DNA from: Fragilariopsis cylindrus CCMP1102
Lineage: Eukaryota > Bacillariophyta > Bacillariophyceae > Bacillariales > Bacillariaceae
Reading direction: 5' to 3'
NCBI GenBank assembly: GCA_900095095.1
Contig: FMBT01000379.1
Span: 1-64,000 of the forward strand
Length of the DNA: 64,000 bases
Both the position numbers and the translations under genes were made by a program. The notes below the pieces were generated by a model that saw only the letters and a program-made list of their open reading frames with translations, made no database searches and was not told where the DNA came from. Below, piece after piece: positions 10,276 through 22,292 of the stretch (positions are counted from its first letter, which is position 1; each line of letters opens with the position of its first letter).

Positions 10276-11564
10276 AATGGTTTTTTGGGCATGGAAATAT
10301 GACATGTTGGCCAAAATGCAATGTTTGTATTCTGGAGGCAAGGAGAATCGCCGAAGTCGTTGTTGACTAATACAGGCTTGTTGTACTTGAACTTGCTGAT
10401 GATTTTCTTGTTCTTTTTTACCACCGTGAGGTTTTTCTTCTTCTTCGTTGTTGCTCTTTTTACATCAGCATCTTCTATTTCTGTTGACAAGGAGTCGCGT
10501 GTACTACTACTAGCACTACTTGCAGTTACAGTTACTAAAGCCACAATATCAGCTGTTAATTTACTAATTTTCATATATGCGTCATACATGTCTTGTTCTT
10601 TGCATTTAAAATTACCTTCCCAGTATTTATAATCAGAAGAAGAGGAAGAAAAATCTTCTTCAACGGCATCATTCTTATTATTGTTCCTGTTCAATACGTC
10701 CATAATGACATCATCAACTTGTTCTTGTTGTTGTTGCTGTTCTTTTTGTGGTACAGGTAATTGATTCACTTCCGTTTTCGTTTGGAATACTAAGTTTCTT
10801 TCATATTTTAATTCTTCATATCTCAATACTTGTGCCCAAGCAAGTAGTTCATCATCCGTTGGACGACGACGGCATTGTTCTTGTTCTTTCTGCGAAGGAG
10901 ATGACGAAACCACATATGGTATCGCCTCTTCTTCTACTTGTTGTTGTGGTGTTACTAATGGAAGAGGATCAACAGCATCCTGTTGGTCCCAATCTTCAGC
11001 AATACCGCGTAACGTATTGTATTGTTCATCATTGATAACAGTAGCTCGTATTTGTTGTGCTTGCTGTTGCTGTTGTCGCTGCTGCTCATGCTGTTGTTCA
11101 TGAAATTCTGCTTCTTCTTCTGGTAGCAAAAATGGAATTGGTTCTACAGGAGAGGGCATCGTTGTAGTTTCTGCGTTGAAGCCGTCGTAGTTGTAGTTGT
11201 ATAGGCCTTTGTATTTGACAGCTTCTGGTGAGATGAAGCCCGCTGTTGTGAAGTCCTGTTCTTGCTCTTGTTCTTGTGGTACTGTAAGGCAGCAGCAGTC
11301 GTCGTTAATATTAATACTACTAGTAGTATCAATCTTGCGTAAATCGACCTCTAAGTCGTCGTCTTCATTAATAAAATCAAGCAGAAGGTCGTCGTCATCC
11401 TTCTCGTCGACCATACACGCAGTATAGGTATCATCATCACAACTGGTTGCGCCAATCATCACATCAAGATCAAGCTGATCAAGATGATCGTGATCACTAC
11501 CCGCGTAATCAGACACTGTATTAATCGAAATTGAAGTCGATTCATCCTCCACTGTTGACATCAT
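10164..11564 (-). CDS. Chimeric copy of Q-rich protein, novel C-terminus
   Basis: The second copy of the Q-rich gene starts at an ATG at 11564 and is identical to the first for residues 1-405. At the duplication junction (10347/10348) the frame leaves the original gene and continues into element DNA. It adds about 60 unrelated residues, beginning DSPCLQNTNIAFWP and ending ALWSCCLW, before a stop at 10164. The native last 47 residues are lost. The new tail is Cys/Trp/Arg-rich and comes from sequence that is non-coding elsewhere. Because upstream DNA is identical, the copy could be transcribed. I regard it as a truncated chimera of doubtful function. It could be an assembly artefact if the duplication is not real. 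Confidence 0.55.
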   Translation of the reverse strand: MMSTVEDESTSISINTVSDYAGSDHDHLDQLDLDVMIGATSCDDDTYTACMVDEKDDDDLLLDFINEDDDLEVDLRKIDTTSSININDDCCCLTVPQEQEQEQDFTTAGFISPEAVKYKGLYNYNYDGFNAETTTMPSPVEPIPFLLPEEEAEFHEQQHEQQRQQQQQAQQIRATVINDEQYNTLRGIAEDWDQQDAVDPLPLVTPQQQVEEEAIPYVVSSSPSQKEQEQCRRRPTDDELLAWAQVLRYEELKYERNLVFQTKTEVNQLPVPQKEQQQQQEQVDDVIMDVLNRNNNKNDAVEEDFSSSSSDYKYWEGNFKCKEQDMYDAYMKISKLTADIVALVTVTASSASSSTRDSLSTEIEDADVKRATTKKKKNLTVVKKNKKIISKFKYNKPVLVNNDFGDSPCLQNTNIAFWPTCHISMPKKPFRRELQSICVALWNRTCVDHMRELQFICVALWSCCLW

Positions 11565-14500
11565 GATACTTTTGCTGTTATACTGTTACAGTTACTGTAC
11601 GATAGTAGAATTGTTTGGGTGTGATGTGTTTTTGCTGTTGATGGATCACGTGTCGATCTTACAATGATTTTATATTATCTTACTTTATTCTCCTTTCTTT
11701 CCTCTCTTTGTTGTGCGATTGTCATTGCATTACTGTACTACACGATAGTAGTACGGTAACAAATTTTTGGAAGTTGTCCTTTTTTGATCTTTGGAAAGGT
11801 TAAAAGATCTTTTAGTTGTAGATTTGATATCTGAACGGGAAATGATTTCTTGTCAAAAAAACATCTGTTGGCGTGGAATCTTTATACTTTGCGATTCATT
11901 AGGGCTGAATGACTATATGGCTTATATATTTTTGTTTTTGACTTAAATTGCCCTCATCGAACGATGCAATAAGGCAGTTCGAAAGCAATACTTTTGAAAT
12001 AATGACTTAAATTATTTATTATGCCTTGAAAATGAAAACTGTTTTAATCACGATTTGTGGAAATCGTGATTCAAATCATTTACAAAAAATCTGGCGATAC
12101 TTTAGGGCCTTTATGGACTCACTCGATTTCAATTTAAGATCTTTCTTTCGGATCATTCTTGTTCACGCGCGCTCATCATGCTTTTGACAAATCTTTTTAA
12201 GCAGATGCGTTTTTATTGATGGCTGAGATTACTTACCTTCTGACCGCTGCTACTACTTTCTTTCGCGTGACAATGACTTGACACAAAAATATGTAATGAT
12301 AGATGTGTATGCGCGCTTAGAGGACTTCGTACCAGGTAGGCAGAGGATAGCGACAGGGCTACTAGGTACGACAAACACGGAGACCGGCGAATTAGCGCAT
12401 CATTGACTAACGAAAAACAAACACACGTGTAGTGACTCATAAATAATATAAAAACTAAATCACGCCCAAATTTTACTGGTATTTGTTAGTGTAGTATATA
12501 ATAACAACTTTAGCATCAAGTATATACATCTAAAAAGTCATTTTTTTGAAAAATTAAAATATGAAGTTTACAATTAACCTATTGGATGGAGAACTGCTAT
12601 ATTCTTTAGTCTTCTAAGCCTACTAGTATCTCACAATGTAAGCTCACACACAGCACACATCAGCTTTTTATGAGATATCTTGTTCTGGGCACAAAGCAGG
12701 GTAGAACTTCCAGGAAAATGCTTCTTTTTAGTCAGGGAGAGTTCCTCTACCTTACCATGTGTGTAACAAATATCGGTCTTAAAATATATGGAAGGCACTC
12801 CTTCAGTTCATGTTCACATACCTGTACGCTGACCAGCCTCTAACGCACCATCTTACTAGTTAATTTGATGCGGCTGATATTTTTGCTACAACAACTTTTT
12901 CCGGAAAATAAAATCATGGAACCCATTATATGCTTAATATTTATACGTATGCAAGACAGAAGGTACATCCAGGGGTTTACTTTCTTTGTCATGGAACAAA
13001 AACCAATAAATACCCTATTTTAGCTAAAATCCACTTAAAATAATTTTGCACGAGATGTACCATATGAACCAGAGGCCCCAATGGTTCCGGCTTTAGGTGG
13101 GTTAGGTAACTATATGAGCATTTGTGTGGAAATAGCTGTCAAACTTTGTTTTGGAGCATAAATCAGCCCACAGTGATTATTTTAAGTACGGTCCTTGACT
13201 GCATTTTTTATGAGATATTTTTGAAAACAGGGGTAAACTGTAATTACATCCAAAATAATGGTGGGTTGGGATGATGATGGTTTCTATTCACAAGTAATAG
13301 TGTATGAGGACCTTACCTAACCCTCCTACCACTTTTTTGTTCCTGCGGTTGCAGAGTAAACTTGATTTTGGTGTGGGAGGCAGGCACACAGATAACCATA
13401 TTTTGAGCAAAATTTACCAAGAAATCTCTCATTCAAAATGGTTCCAAAGGAGAACACTCTTTTGGTTGGGTGTAGTAGCCTCCACATAGTGTATGAGAAC
13501 CTTGTGTTGCCCTCCTACCACTTTTTTGGTCCTGCGGTTGAAGAGTAAACTTGATTTTGCTGTTGTGGTAGGCACAAAAACAACTAGGTGAACAAGAGAT
13601 CCAGGTGTAGGTTGGTATGAAACACTAGACAGATTGAATGTGTTTCCCTCCTACCATCCCTGGTGGTTTATCATCACTTGACTAAAGTAATTCTGACTGG
13701 TATCATTTTTATCTCACAAATTCTCCAGTGGAGTTGGGTTATTGGAATATTAAACAACTTTGAATAATAAGATAGAAGATGAATAACTTCTCCTTAGGTC
13801 AATAATAAGATGAATAACTTCTCCTTAGGTTCCAGAACCAGCAAGGTGCACCAAAATACCACCCAGTCATCCATCTCACACCCATATGGGATGAACCAAG
13901 GGTCATGATCCCTCATATTTACCTTCTTCTTGCCTCCAGAACACAAACATTGCATTTTGGCCAACATGTCATATTTCCATGCCCAAAAGTACCATTCAGA
14001 AATAGGCTGCCACAACATCAAAAAAAGGAATTGGACCATGGTTTGAACACCCAGATACCTTCAATATATGCATATGGTCAAAATGCACCAACAATGCATG
14101 AATCATTTGCCATATCGGTGGTGTAGTGGGACGGGGAACAATAGAATAGACATAAAATGGCCCAGAATGCACACACAGCAAAAATATTTGAGATGCTACA
14201 GTGCCCATATCAGGTATGCTGAGTCCCAAATAAAATAAAATAACCTAATTCATAAAGGTCTTGGACTATATCATTGCTTTAGGTGACCATGCATATATTT
14301 GGGGTGTCACGGGTCAAAATCCACTGCTATTAAAACACACAATTTCTCTAAGTGCCAAGTATGCGTGTAATCATGGCCGTGATGTACCATCAATAAAAAC
14401 CTAATAACCTTGAAAAATTACATGGAGCTCAACATTATACCTATGGGTACAAGGTCCAACTATTGCTTAGGGCTCTAGGGAGGTTTGGAAGTTATTTAGC

Positions 14501-15053
14501 CACACAAGAATCCTCTACTATTTTAGGATCCATTCTTGTCTAATATTTATTTATATAGCTGCCATATGAAGGGAAAGCCAATCCATCTTCCAAAATATAC
14601 TACAGCAGGAAGAAGAGCAATTATCAACATCTCCATTTATAAGAATCAAGATCATGTGTATGTTGGAGCTTGTACAAGTAATTCCACCATAAACAGCAAT
14701 TTTACTTGCGATGATTTTTAGGATCCATGCGCCTCTAAATTAGCTGCTACATGAAGACAAACGCCAGTCCAACTTTAAAAATCAATTACAGCAGAAAGAG
14801 CAATATACTTTATCTACATCTTCCTAAGAATCAATATCACGTTTATTTTGGAGCTTGTAGAAGTATTTTTCACCATAGACAGCAAGACCACAATGCAACA
14901 CAGATAAACTGTAATTCTCTCATATGATCCACACAAGTCCTGTTCCACAATGCAACACAGATAGACTGTAATTCTCTTCTGAATGGTTTTTTGGGCATGG
15001 AAATATGACATGTTGGCCAAAATGCAATGTTTGTATTCTGGAGGCAAGGAGAA
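10348..15053. repeat. 4706-bp direct tandem duplication, copy 2
   Basis: Second unit, abutting the first with no spacer. Beyond 15053 the sequence continues with GGTAAGAATGAGGGATC, which is the expected continuation of the repeat element seen at 51570. So the right boundary cuts the plus-oriented element arm, of which only about 75 bp (about 10270-10347) lies inside the duplicated unit. Confidence 0.95.
12447..14496 (-). mobile_element. Satellite-bearing element, duplicate of copy A
   Basis: Identical to 7741-9790 as part of the tandem duplication, so not an independent insertion. Confidence 0.6.
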
Positions 15054-16735
15054 GGTAAGAATGAGGGATCATGACCCTTGGTTCATCCCCTATGCATATG
15101 AGTTGGATGATTGGGTGGTATATTAGAGCACAATCTGGTACTAGAACCTAAGAAGACGTTATTCATCTTATTATTCAAAGTTGTCTAATATTCCAATAAC
15201 CAAACTCCACAAAAGAATTTGTGAAATAGAAATGATACCAATCAGAATCACTATAGTCAAGTGATGATGAACCACAAGGAATGGTAGGAGACAAACAGAA
15301 TGTTCTAGTACACTATGTGGATGTTTGTGCACCTGACCCATTTGATGTTGTCTTTTGCAACACCTTCAAATGACATATTTTGTGGCTCATCTTTATCAAA
15401 AATCTTGTTATTTGTGTGCCTACCACATTAGCAAAACAAATTTCATACCACAACCACATGAACAAAATAGTTGTAGGAGGCAAACAGAATGATCTAGTAC
15501 ACTATGTGGATGTTTGTGCACCTGACCCATTTGATGTTGTCTTTTGCAACACCTTCAAATGACATATTTTGTGGCTCATTTTTATCAAAAATCTTGTTAT
15601 TTGTGTGCCTACCACATTAGTAAAACAAATTTCATACCACAACCACATAAACAAAATAGTTGTAGGAGGCAAACAGAATGATCTAGTATACTATGTGGAT
15701 GTTTGTGCATCTGACCCATTTCATGCTGTCTTTTGCAACACCTTCAAATGACATATTTTGTGGCTCATTTTTATCAAAAATCTTGTTTTTTGTGTGCCTA
15801 CGACATTAGCAAAACAAATTTCATTCCGCAACCACATGATCAAAAAAGTTGTAGGAGGCAAACAGAATGATCTAGTACACTATGTGGATGTTTGTGCACC
15901 TGACCCATTTGATGTTGTCCTTTGCAACACTTTCAAATGACATATTTTGTGGCTCATTTTTACCAAAAATCTTGTTATAATTTGTGTGCCTACCACATTA
16001 GCAAAACAAATTTCATTCCACAACCACATGAACAAAAAAGTTGTTGGAGGCAAACAGAATGTTCTAGTACACTATGTGGATGTTTGTGCACCTGACCCAT
16101 TTCATGCTGTCTTTTGCAACTCTTTCAAATGACATATTTTGTGGCTCATTTTTATCAAAAATCTTGTTTTTTGTGTGCCTACGACATTAGCAAAACAAAT
16201 TTCATTCCGCAACCACATGATCAAAAAAGTTGTAGGAGGCAAACAGAATGATCTAGTACACTATGTGGATGTTTGTGTACCTGACCCATTTGATGTTGTC
16301 CTTTGCAACACTTTCAAATGACATATTTTGTGGCTCATTTTTACCAAAAATCTTGTTATAATTTGTGTGCCTACCACATTAGCAAAACAAATTTCATTCC
16401 ACAACCACATGAACAAAAAAGTTGTTGGAGGCAAACAGAATGTTCTAGTACACTATGTGGATGTTTGTGCACCTGACCCATCTGGTGCTGTCTTTTGCAA
16501 CTCTTTCAAATGAGATATTTTGTTGTGTGTACATATACATTTTAAATCCCTAAATTGTGTGCTGTGTGTGAGTCTACATTGTGAGATACCAGTAGGCTTA
16601 CAAGACTTGTAAACTCTATAATTTAATGTTTGAAAAAAATGACTTTTCAGATGTATATACTTGATGCTAAAGTTGTTATTATATACTACACTAATAAATA
16701 CTATTAAAATTTGGGCATGATTTAGTTTTTATATT
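15054..16735 (+). mobile_element. Satellite-bearing repeat element, plus orientation (copy C)
   Basis: Matches 51570-52875 and the reverse complement of copy A. It runs from GGTAAGAATGAGGGATC to the shared terminus GGGCATGATTTAGTTTTTAT near 16735, then TTGAGAATTC of the flank. Together with copy A it makes a large inverted arrangement around the Q-rich gene duplication. It carries the longest satellite array of the three copies. Confidence 0.6.
15290..16515 (+). repeat. 189-192-bp satellite array, about 6.5 units
   Basis: Units are regular at 189 bp, with two of 192 bp that carry an extra ATA. Each contains TTTGTGTGCCTACCACATTAG, CAACCACATGA, GTTGTAGGAGGCAAACAGAATG and CACTATGTGGATG. Because 189 is a multiple of three, each unit stays open in one frame for about 60 codons up to a TGA. 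I read these frames as by-products, not genes. Units alternate between two subtypes near the end (15758/16139 and 15947/16328 nearly identical), implying amplification of a 381-bp dimer. Confidence 0.9.
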
Positions 16736-17218
16736 GAGAATTCATTTGGGCCTATTTTTTGGATCGACGACAACACATACTGTACCAGACAGACAGATCA
16801 CTATCATTTCCATATCATCATAATATGATCTTTTTGCCGATCTAGCTGATAAATAAAGATGCTTCGCGAATAAACGCACAAACGATGACACCAGCAACGA
16901 CAAGCAAACAAACAAGGAACGTACACCACAAACAACAGCAAAAGCAATAGAAATATATATATATATATGTATATAGCAATAGCAATAGCAATAACAAGAA
17001 CAAGAACAAGAACAAGAACAAGAAAAAGGACTTAGAAGAGCTCAATCAATTTGTCAAAACAATAAACGCAAGCAGTAAAAGGAGGAACTGAACTGCATAC
17101 AGTAGTATTATACGATCGATCTTAGCATAATTTGACTGATTGGATTCGATTTTGGATCTGTGATTGTCATTGAATTGTGAATATTACTAACACTATTATA
17201 GTGCAGTCGACTACTAGT
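16736..17218. other. Intergenic DNA upstream of MFS gene
   Basis: No gene. Contains a TA run at about 16953-16975 and GCAATA/ACAAGA runs at 16976-17025 shortly before the transporter start. It is the presumed promoter and 5' untranslated region. Confidence 0.5.
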
Positions 17219-19157
17219 ATGGAGAAATCTCTAATCATATCATTGATCGTATTGATTATGATCAATGTGACAGATTCGATATCAAATTCAATTATTGGTC
17301 CGTCATTAATATTTTATGTAGTAGAAATGGGTGGAACAAAAAGTCAATACGGGATGATAATGTCATCATCCTTTTTAAGTGGTATTATAATGATGGGCGT
17401 GTATGGGAAGTGGATCGATTCGAATGGGAACAAGTACAAACAACCCTATATGGCAAGTTTTGGTCTGGGTATTTTGGGTTCGTTAGTTTATTTCTTAGCA
17501 ATACTACTGCCGAAAGGAAAATTGGCTGTCGCTACGATCTTACTGGGACGTTTCATTACCGGAATGGGTGCAGCATCACGTACGTTAGCCTATAGTTATG
17601 TCGCAACTGCCATCCCACGTGACCAACAAAGAACAATATTAACAATGATGTCAATGACACGATCGTTTGGAATGATGTTAGGACCATTGATGAATTTATT
17701 AGTATCCAAGGTTGATACATCCCTTGTGCTATACAAAGATATTACTATTACAGTCAACCAAAACAATTCCGTTGGTTTGATTATTGCCTCTGGTGAAATC
17801 TTTCTATGTACGATAATGTTTCTTTTTTTAAAAGATCCACAACAACTCAAAACACAAGAAAAGGAGGAAGTTATTGGAACAACAACAAAAAGAAGATCAT
17901 TATTGATATCATCGTCGTCGATGTCGAAAGATAATGAACAACAAAAACAACAACAACAACAAGATCAAAATCAGAATCAAGAGAAGCCTGCTGAAGCAGG
18001 ATTCAGAGATATTTTGGAACTATCTGTTAGATGTTTTGATTTATTCCTTCCACTTGTTACCATGTTTGTATTTATGTTCAACTTTTCATTGTAAGTATTT
18101 CTTCTTTATGTATCCAAAATTCTAGCTGTGAATACATAGTCTGTCGTTGCCGATTCTCTATCGATTATTGATCCAACTTCCTTCTCTCTTTCCCTTTCTT
18201 CTGGTTTCTATTTCTTTTTGTTACCTTTACTATTGCTCCCTATATAGATACGCGGTGACGATTCCTCCTGTTGGAAATCATGCATTGGGATGGGATCCTG
18301 TTATGATATCCAATGTACTTGCTGTACAGGCTGTTGTTCTATTTATTGGGATGTGTGCATCAATGGTATGCTCTATGAAGGATGTATCTGATTTTTACAT
18401 GATCGGATTTGGTAATTTGTGTTTTGTGATTGGTGGGACAGCAACCTATGTGTATTGGACATCATCATCATCATCATCAACGGTAGCAGCAGCACTAAAA
18501 TTTGCAATACCGATATTTATTGTATCATTTTCGTATCCATTTCTTGGTCCAGCGAATCGATCTAAATTTACAAAAGCTGTTCACAATCACAAGGAACTAG
18601 AAAATAAACATGGTGCAATGCAAGCTTTGTTTAATCAAGCTTTTATGTTAGCTGGATTTATTAGTCCAAGTTTCGTGGCAGCATTTGTGTTGCGTTCACC
18701 CAACGATATTGATTCAAGTGACAATAAGCATGAATTGACATCATTGGCGTGGTATATTCCTATTTCCTCATCGATTTTAATTCTGCTTTTAATTTATGAA
18801 GAATTTGTACTGAAGAAAAATGAATTAGGTTTTGTTGACAACACCGATGGTGGTGATAATGAAATCGTTTCTGAATCGAGTAAATTATTGACTGTCGACG
18901 ATAAAAAAAATTCTACTACTACTATTGGTACTACTTCACGTAGATATCGTAGATCGAGTCTTATTGAAATCCAACAGACCTTTTCCAGAGAGTTTGAGGT
19001 ATACAGGCGTGCATCTGTTGAGGTCAATGGGATACCTAATTTCGTCGAGACAAGTGAAGAAATAACACACAGAGATAGCTTATGGAAAGATAAAGAAGAA
19101 TGGGATGAACTTGAAAGAATTGATGCTGCCATTGAAGAAACAGAAAGGAACGAGTGA
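17219..19157 (+). CDS. MFS transporter, CLN7/MFSD8-like, two exons
   Basis: Exon 1 is 17219-18090, the intron 18091-18247 (GTAAGTATTT...CTATATAG), exon 2 18248-19157. Joining restores frame across a split Leu codon and gives 593 residues. The start is the ATG of MEKSLIISLIVL; the frame is open upstream but without another ATG. The protein is a major facilitator: TM1 at the N-terminus, loop and TM2 containing MGVYGKWIDSNG (the MFS loop 2-3 motif), then GRFITGMGAASRTLAYSY and the RSFGMMLGPL region. A long Gln/Lys-rich cytoplasmic loop (about residues 215-275) separates the halves. After the intron, VGNHALGWDP and five or six further hydrophobic segments follow, then a charged 110-residue tail. 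This layout resembles MFSD8/CLN7-type lysosomal or vacuolar transporters; the substrate cannot be told. Confidence 0.8.
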
Positions 19158-19380
19158 GTAAGCGAATGAGTGAACGAATCAATCAATTGATCGATCGATG
19201 TAAACAGTTTGCTACGTAAACTCTCGATCAACATGAATTTATTTGACTACAGCAAATAATAATGCATGTACAAATATATACCACGATCATGTATGCGCAC
19301 CTTTTAATAATTCTGTTACTGGTATATCACACTCGTCACCATTTTCATTCTCATCATTATTACGTCCATTGTATTCAATT

Positions 19381-21266
19381 CTAGCTGAAGTCAGTACATG
19401 CATAGGAACCATCGTCAACAGAGAAGAAATACCCGCAATCACTACAATTATTATTTCCACTATTATTACTATTATTGTCATCACTATCACAATGTAAACC
19501 ACAATCACTAAAACTACTACTACAATTATTATTATTATGTCGTTTCTTTTTTTGTCCAACTTGTTGTCCTTCAAATAATGAAGTTAACTTTGCTACTGTT
19601 GGTACTACCTTTTGTTGTTTTTGTTGTTTTTTTAACATTCTTGTACGAAAACCAAGAAATGCATAATGTATTTTAAATTGCATTTCATCTTCTGAATGAA
19701 TGACTAACCACCATTTTTTTTCTGCTATCCATGTCAAGAATCTTCCACAACTATTTAATATTTCATTTAATACATCAATTTCAATCTCTTTACGTTGTGA
19801 TAATGATGTATTTGGATTAATGAAATATTCACATATACGCGATTCAATTAAATTTTGAAATTTGATATTCCCAGAATGAAAATTCATTGTTTTACCACGA
19901 CGAAAGATAACATCATTCGATAATGGACATTCTACAATAATAATATTATTGTTATTATTATTATCATTATTGTTGATTTTTTTTTCTTGTTCATATTCTA
20001 AATGTGTACGTAAATTAATCCATTGTTTGAAATAAATTAATTTAATATTACCTGTATCAGTCGCTGGAAAATGTTCAATAGGAATACCTAAATTAAGGTA
20101 TGGAGGTATGGAGGTATGGGATTTTGACAAATAGAATGAAGCAATTTTATGAAGGTGAAGAAAAAGAAAGATAAAAGTGAGCACAAAATCATGCATGTAT
20201 GCACAGTCCCATGTGCTTAAAAAGCAAAGACAAATAAGAATCATCTCTCTGTCTCTGATTCTTTTGCTTATCATCTATCTATTTTGCCCTTTTTGCTCTC
20301 GAGCTTTTATAAAGTACTTACCAAATTGTTGTAACTTATAAAGTATTTCAATAGGATTACCTAAATGAAATCTTACACGTGGTATTAATGGTCTAGATGA
20401 AGTACCATACACGGTATTTAAAAATTTAAATAAATGTGAATCAGGTACACAAAAATGTAATGCAACAATTCGTATTGGTATAGATTGTAAAGTACGTGAA
20501 AGTGAATCTAATCGTTCTCTCGCATTTTTTATATCATTCCCATAGGGAATTGGGAAAATTACCATCACAACACCCTTTTGTTGTGTTTCTAAATTATTTT
20601 TATCATTATTTGATATATCAGAACCACCAATACAAACAAAAAATAGATATAACCATATTTTAGAAAGAAGTTTCTGTGGTATTTTCTTATTGATACACCA
20701 GCAAATATACGTCGACCACATCTATCTCTAAATGGTAATAATTGATATGCACCTGATTTAAAAAATGATAATTCATCTGAATTAAAATCTTCTTGAAGTC
20801 GTATTGGTCTCTTTAAAGCACATTCACCAAAAATTTCATATAATAAATTTAAATATTTACTATATCGTAAGGCACTCCTACTTGGATCAAATAGTTCACT
20901 TCGTAAAAAACGTAATTTCATATCTTTAGTAAGTAAATAGGATGATGAATCTTGTTGGGCTAATACTTTAATATATGCACTTTTATTTTCTAATGGCATT
21001 AGATTTAATTCCATATCAAATTGATGTAAAGATACTTCAATTAATACAGGTCTTTCAGTAATAGACATACATGATACACCATGTATTTCTTCTTCAATTT
21101 GATTGCGATCATTAAAACTTAAGTTTAATAATGCAGTAGAAAACTTATTCATATTCAGATTCATATTACCATTATCATTAGCTTTACGTTTCTTTTCTTT
21201 ATACTTATGTGTTAGGTATCCACCTGTACTATCGGCTCCTGCCACGAAACCAGTTCCTGCATCCAT
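19381..21266 (-). pseudogene. DUF6824-type protein with one frame break
   Basis: Three coding pieces on the minus strand. Piece 1 starts at ATG 21266 (MDAGTGFVAGADS) and reads to about 20690, ending in RDRCGRRIFAGV. Piece 2 continues in another frame (INKKIPQKLLSKIWLYLFF ...) to 20322. A clear intron follows (20088-20321, GTAAGTACTT...TTAATTTAG) that rejoins frame exactly as QFG-IPIEH. Piece 3 ends at 19381. The middle part, with GVVMVIFPIPYG and PIRIVALHFC, resembles the CRAL-TRIO-like region of a protein family common in diatoms. The third exon holds a DUF6824 domain (DVIFRRGKTMNFHSGNIKF ... GRFLTWIAEKKWW). The change of frame between 20690 and 20715 has no plausible intron: the only GT-AG pair giving the right phase is 23 nt apart. 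So it is a one-base error or a real frameshift. Confidence 0.7.
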
Positions 21267-21269
21267 CAC

Positions 21270-22290
21270 CCTTCACTTTGTATATTTTATTAACGGAGTG
21301 GTTTGTTTGTTTGTTTTGATACTTCTATTATACTATTATATGTGGAGCTGAGCGAAGCGGACGAGCGCTTGTTTACTATCTCGGTAATAATACTAATGAT
21401 TACAGAATTTTACGCGAATCGAATCGAATGTCGAATGTCGAATGCCGGAATGCCGAATGCCGAATGTCGAATCGAATGTCGTATTGAATTGAATTGAATT
21501 GAAGAATTAATTGAAATTGAAATTGAAGAATTAATTGCTTTTTATATTTTACTATAAACCTCTACTGCATGTCAGGTACTTGCAAATTCGACGACAGTTA
21601 CTGTAGCTACAATAATCATAAGAAGACGTTTGTTGATGAATACAGAATTCAGTAATAGTCCTACTGTTACTACGATAATAGTATGCTTTTTTACGAATCC
21701 AAGATACTCCTGTATTGAAAACTCATAAATGCCATCTGTACGTACACTACTTCAAGTTGGTCAGATTAGAAGAATGTCCGCGCAATCAAACAATCAAAGA
21801 ACAATGATGCGCGACAAGTTGTTCGTCGCCATCGATAATGCGAGAATTCTACGAACCTAGGATCACGTTAAGTATGATCCCTTCGTCGTGGTACAGTAGT
21901 AATGATCTCGGGGTGTCGAACAATAGTGTTCGTCGCCATCGTTAATGCGAGAATCGTAAATCCTTCGTAATATTGAGAATTATTTACAATTTTAGAACGT
22001 ACACATGGTCGACTCACGACTCTCGATCATTTGGAAATGGTTGAATGAGTTGAGAGTTGAGAGTATATACATAGTTGAAAAATAAAAAAGAAAGTATATA
22101 AGTATACAACATTTATATATGGATACAGATAAAATATAATCGCTACTCTTCCATCATATTTTGTGTAGTCATACAGTATAATAAGAGTATTATATCTGAT
22201 TTTATTTCTTCCATTTATTTTATTACTACAATTGGACTACTATTTTATTACTACGTTTCTCTATATTGCCAAAATGACCTACGAGGTTTT
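21270..22290. other. Intergenic region between two minus-strand genes
   Basis: No gene seen. At about 21410-21530 there are GAATCGAATGTCGAATGCC and GAATTGAATTGAA runs. At about 21815-21960 two related segments share GTTCGTCGCCATCG, a TAATGCGAGAAT block and nearby text, indicating a local duplication about 110 bp apart. It probably includes the promoter of the DUF6824-type gene. Confidence 0.5.
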
Positions 22291-22292
22291 TT

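Larger units (their letters stand above)
5642..10347. repeat. 4706-bp direct tandem duplication, copy 1
   Basis: The sequence from TCGCCGAAGTCG at 5642 to GAGGCAAGGAGAA at 10347 recurs from 10348 to 15053 with a constant offset of 4706. Every reading frame compared has an identical translation in the two copies. Bases flanking the two boundaries share no microhomology: TTGGT and GGAGAA precede the two starts, TCGCC and GGTAA follow the two ends. Confidence 0.95.

Noticed and set aside
15380-16513. Six consecutive open frames of about 60 codons with nearly identical products
   Set aside because: They exist because the satellite unit is a multiple of three. They begin at TTG, follow the repeat exactly and have no gene context.
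18794-19234. 146-codon minus-strand frame over the end of the MFS gene
   Set aside because: Antisense to the conserved transporter tail; Ser/Leu-rich shadow without a start context.
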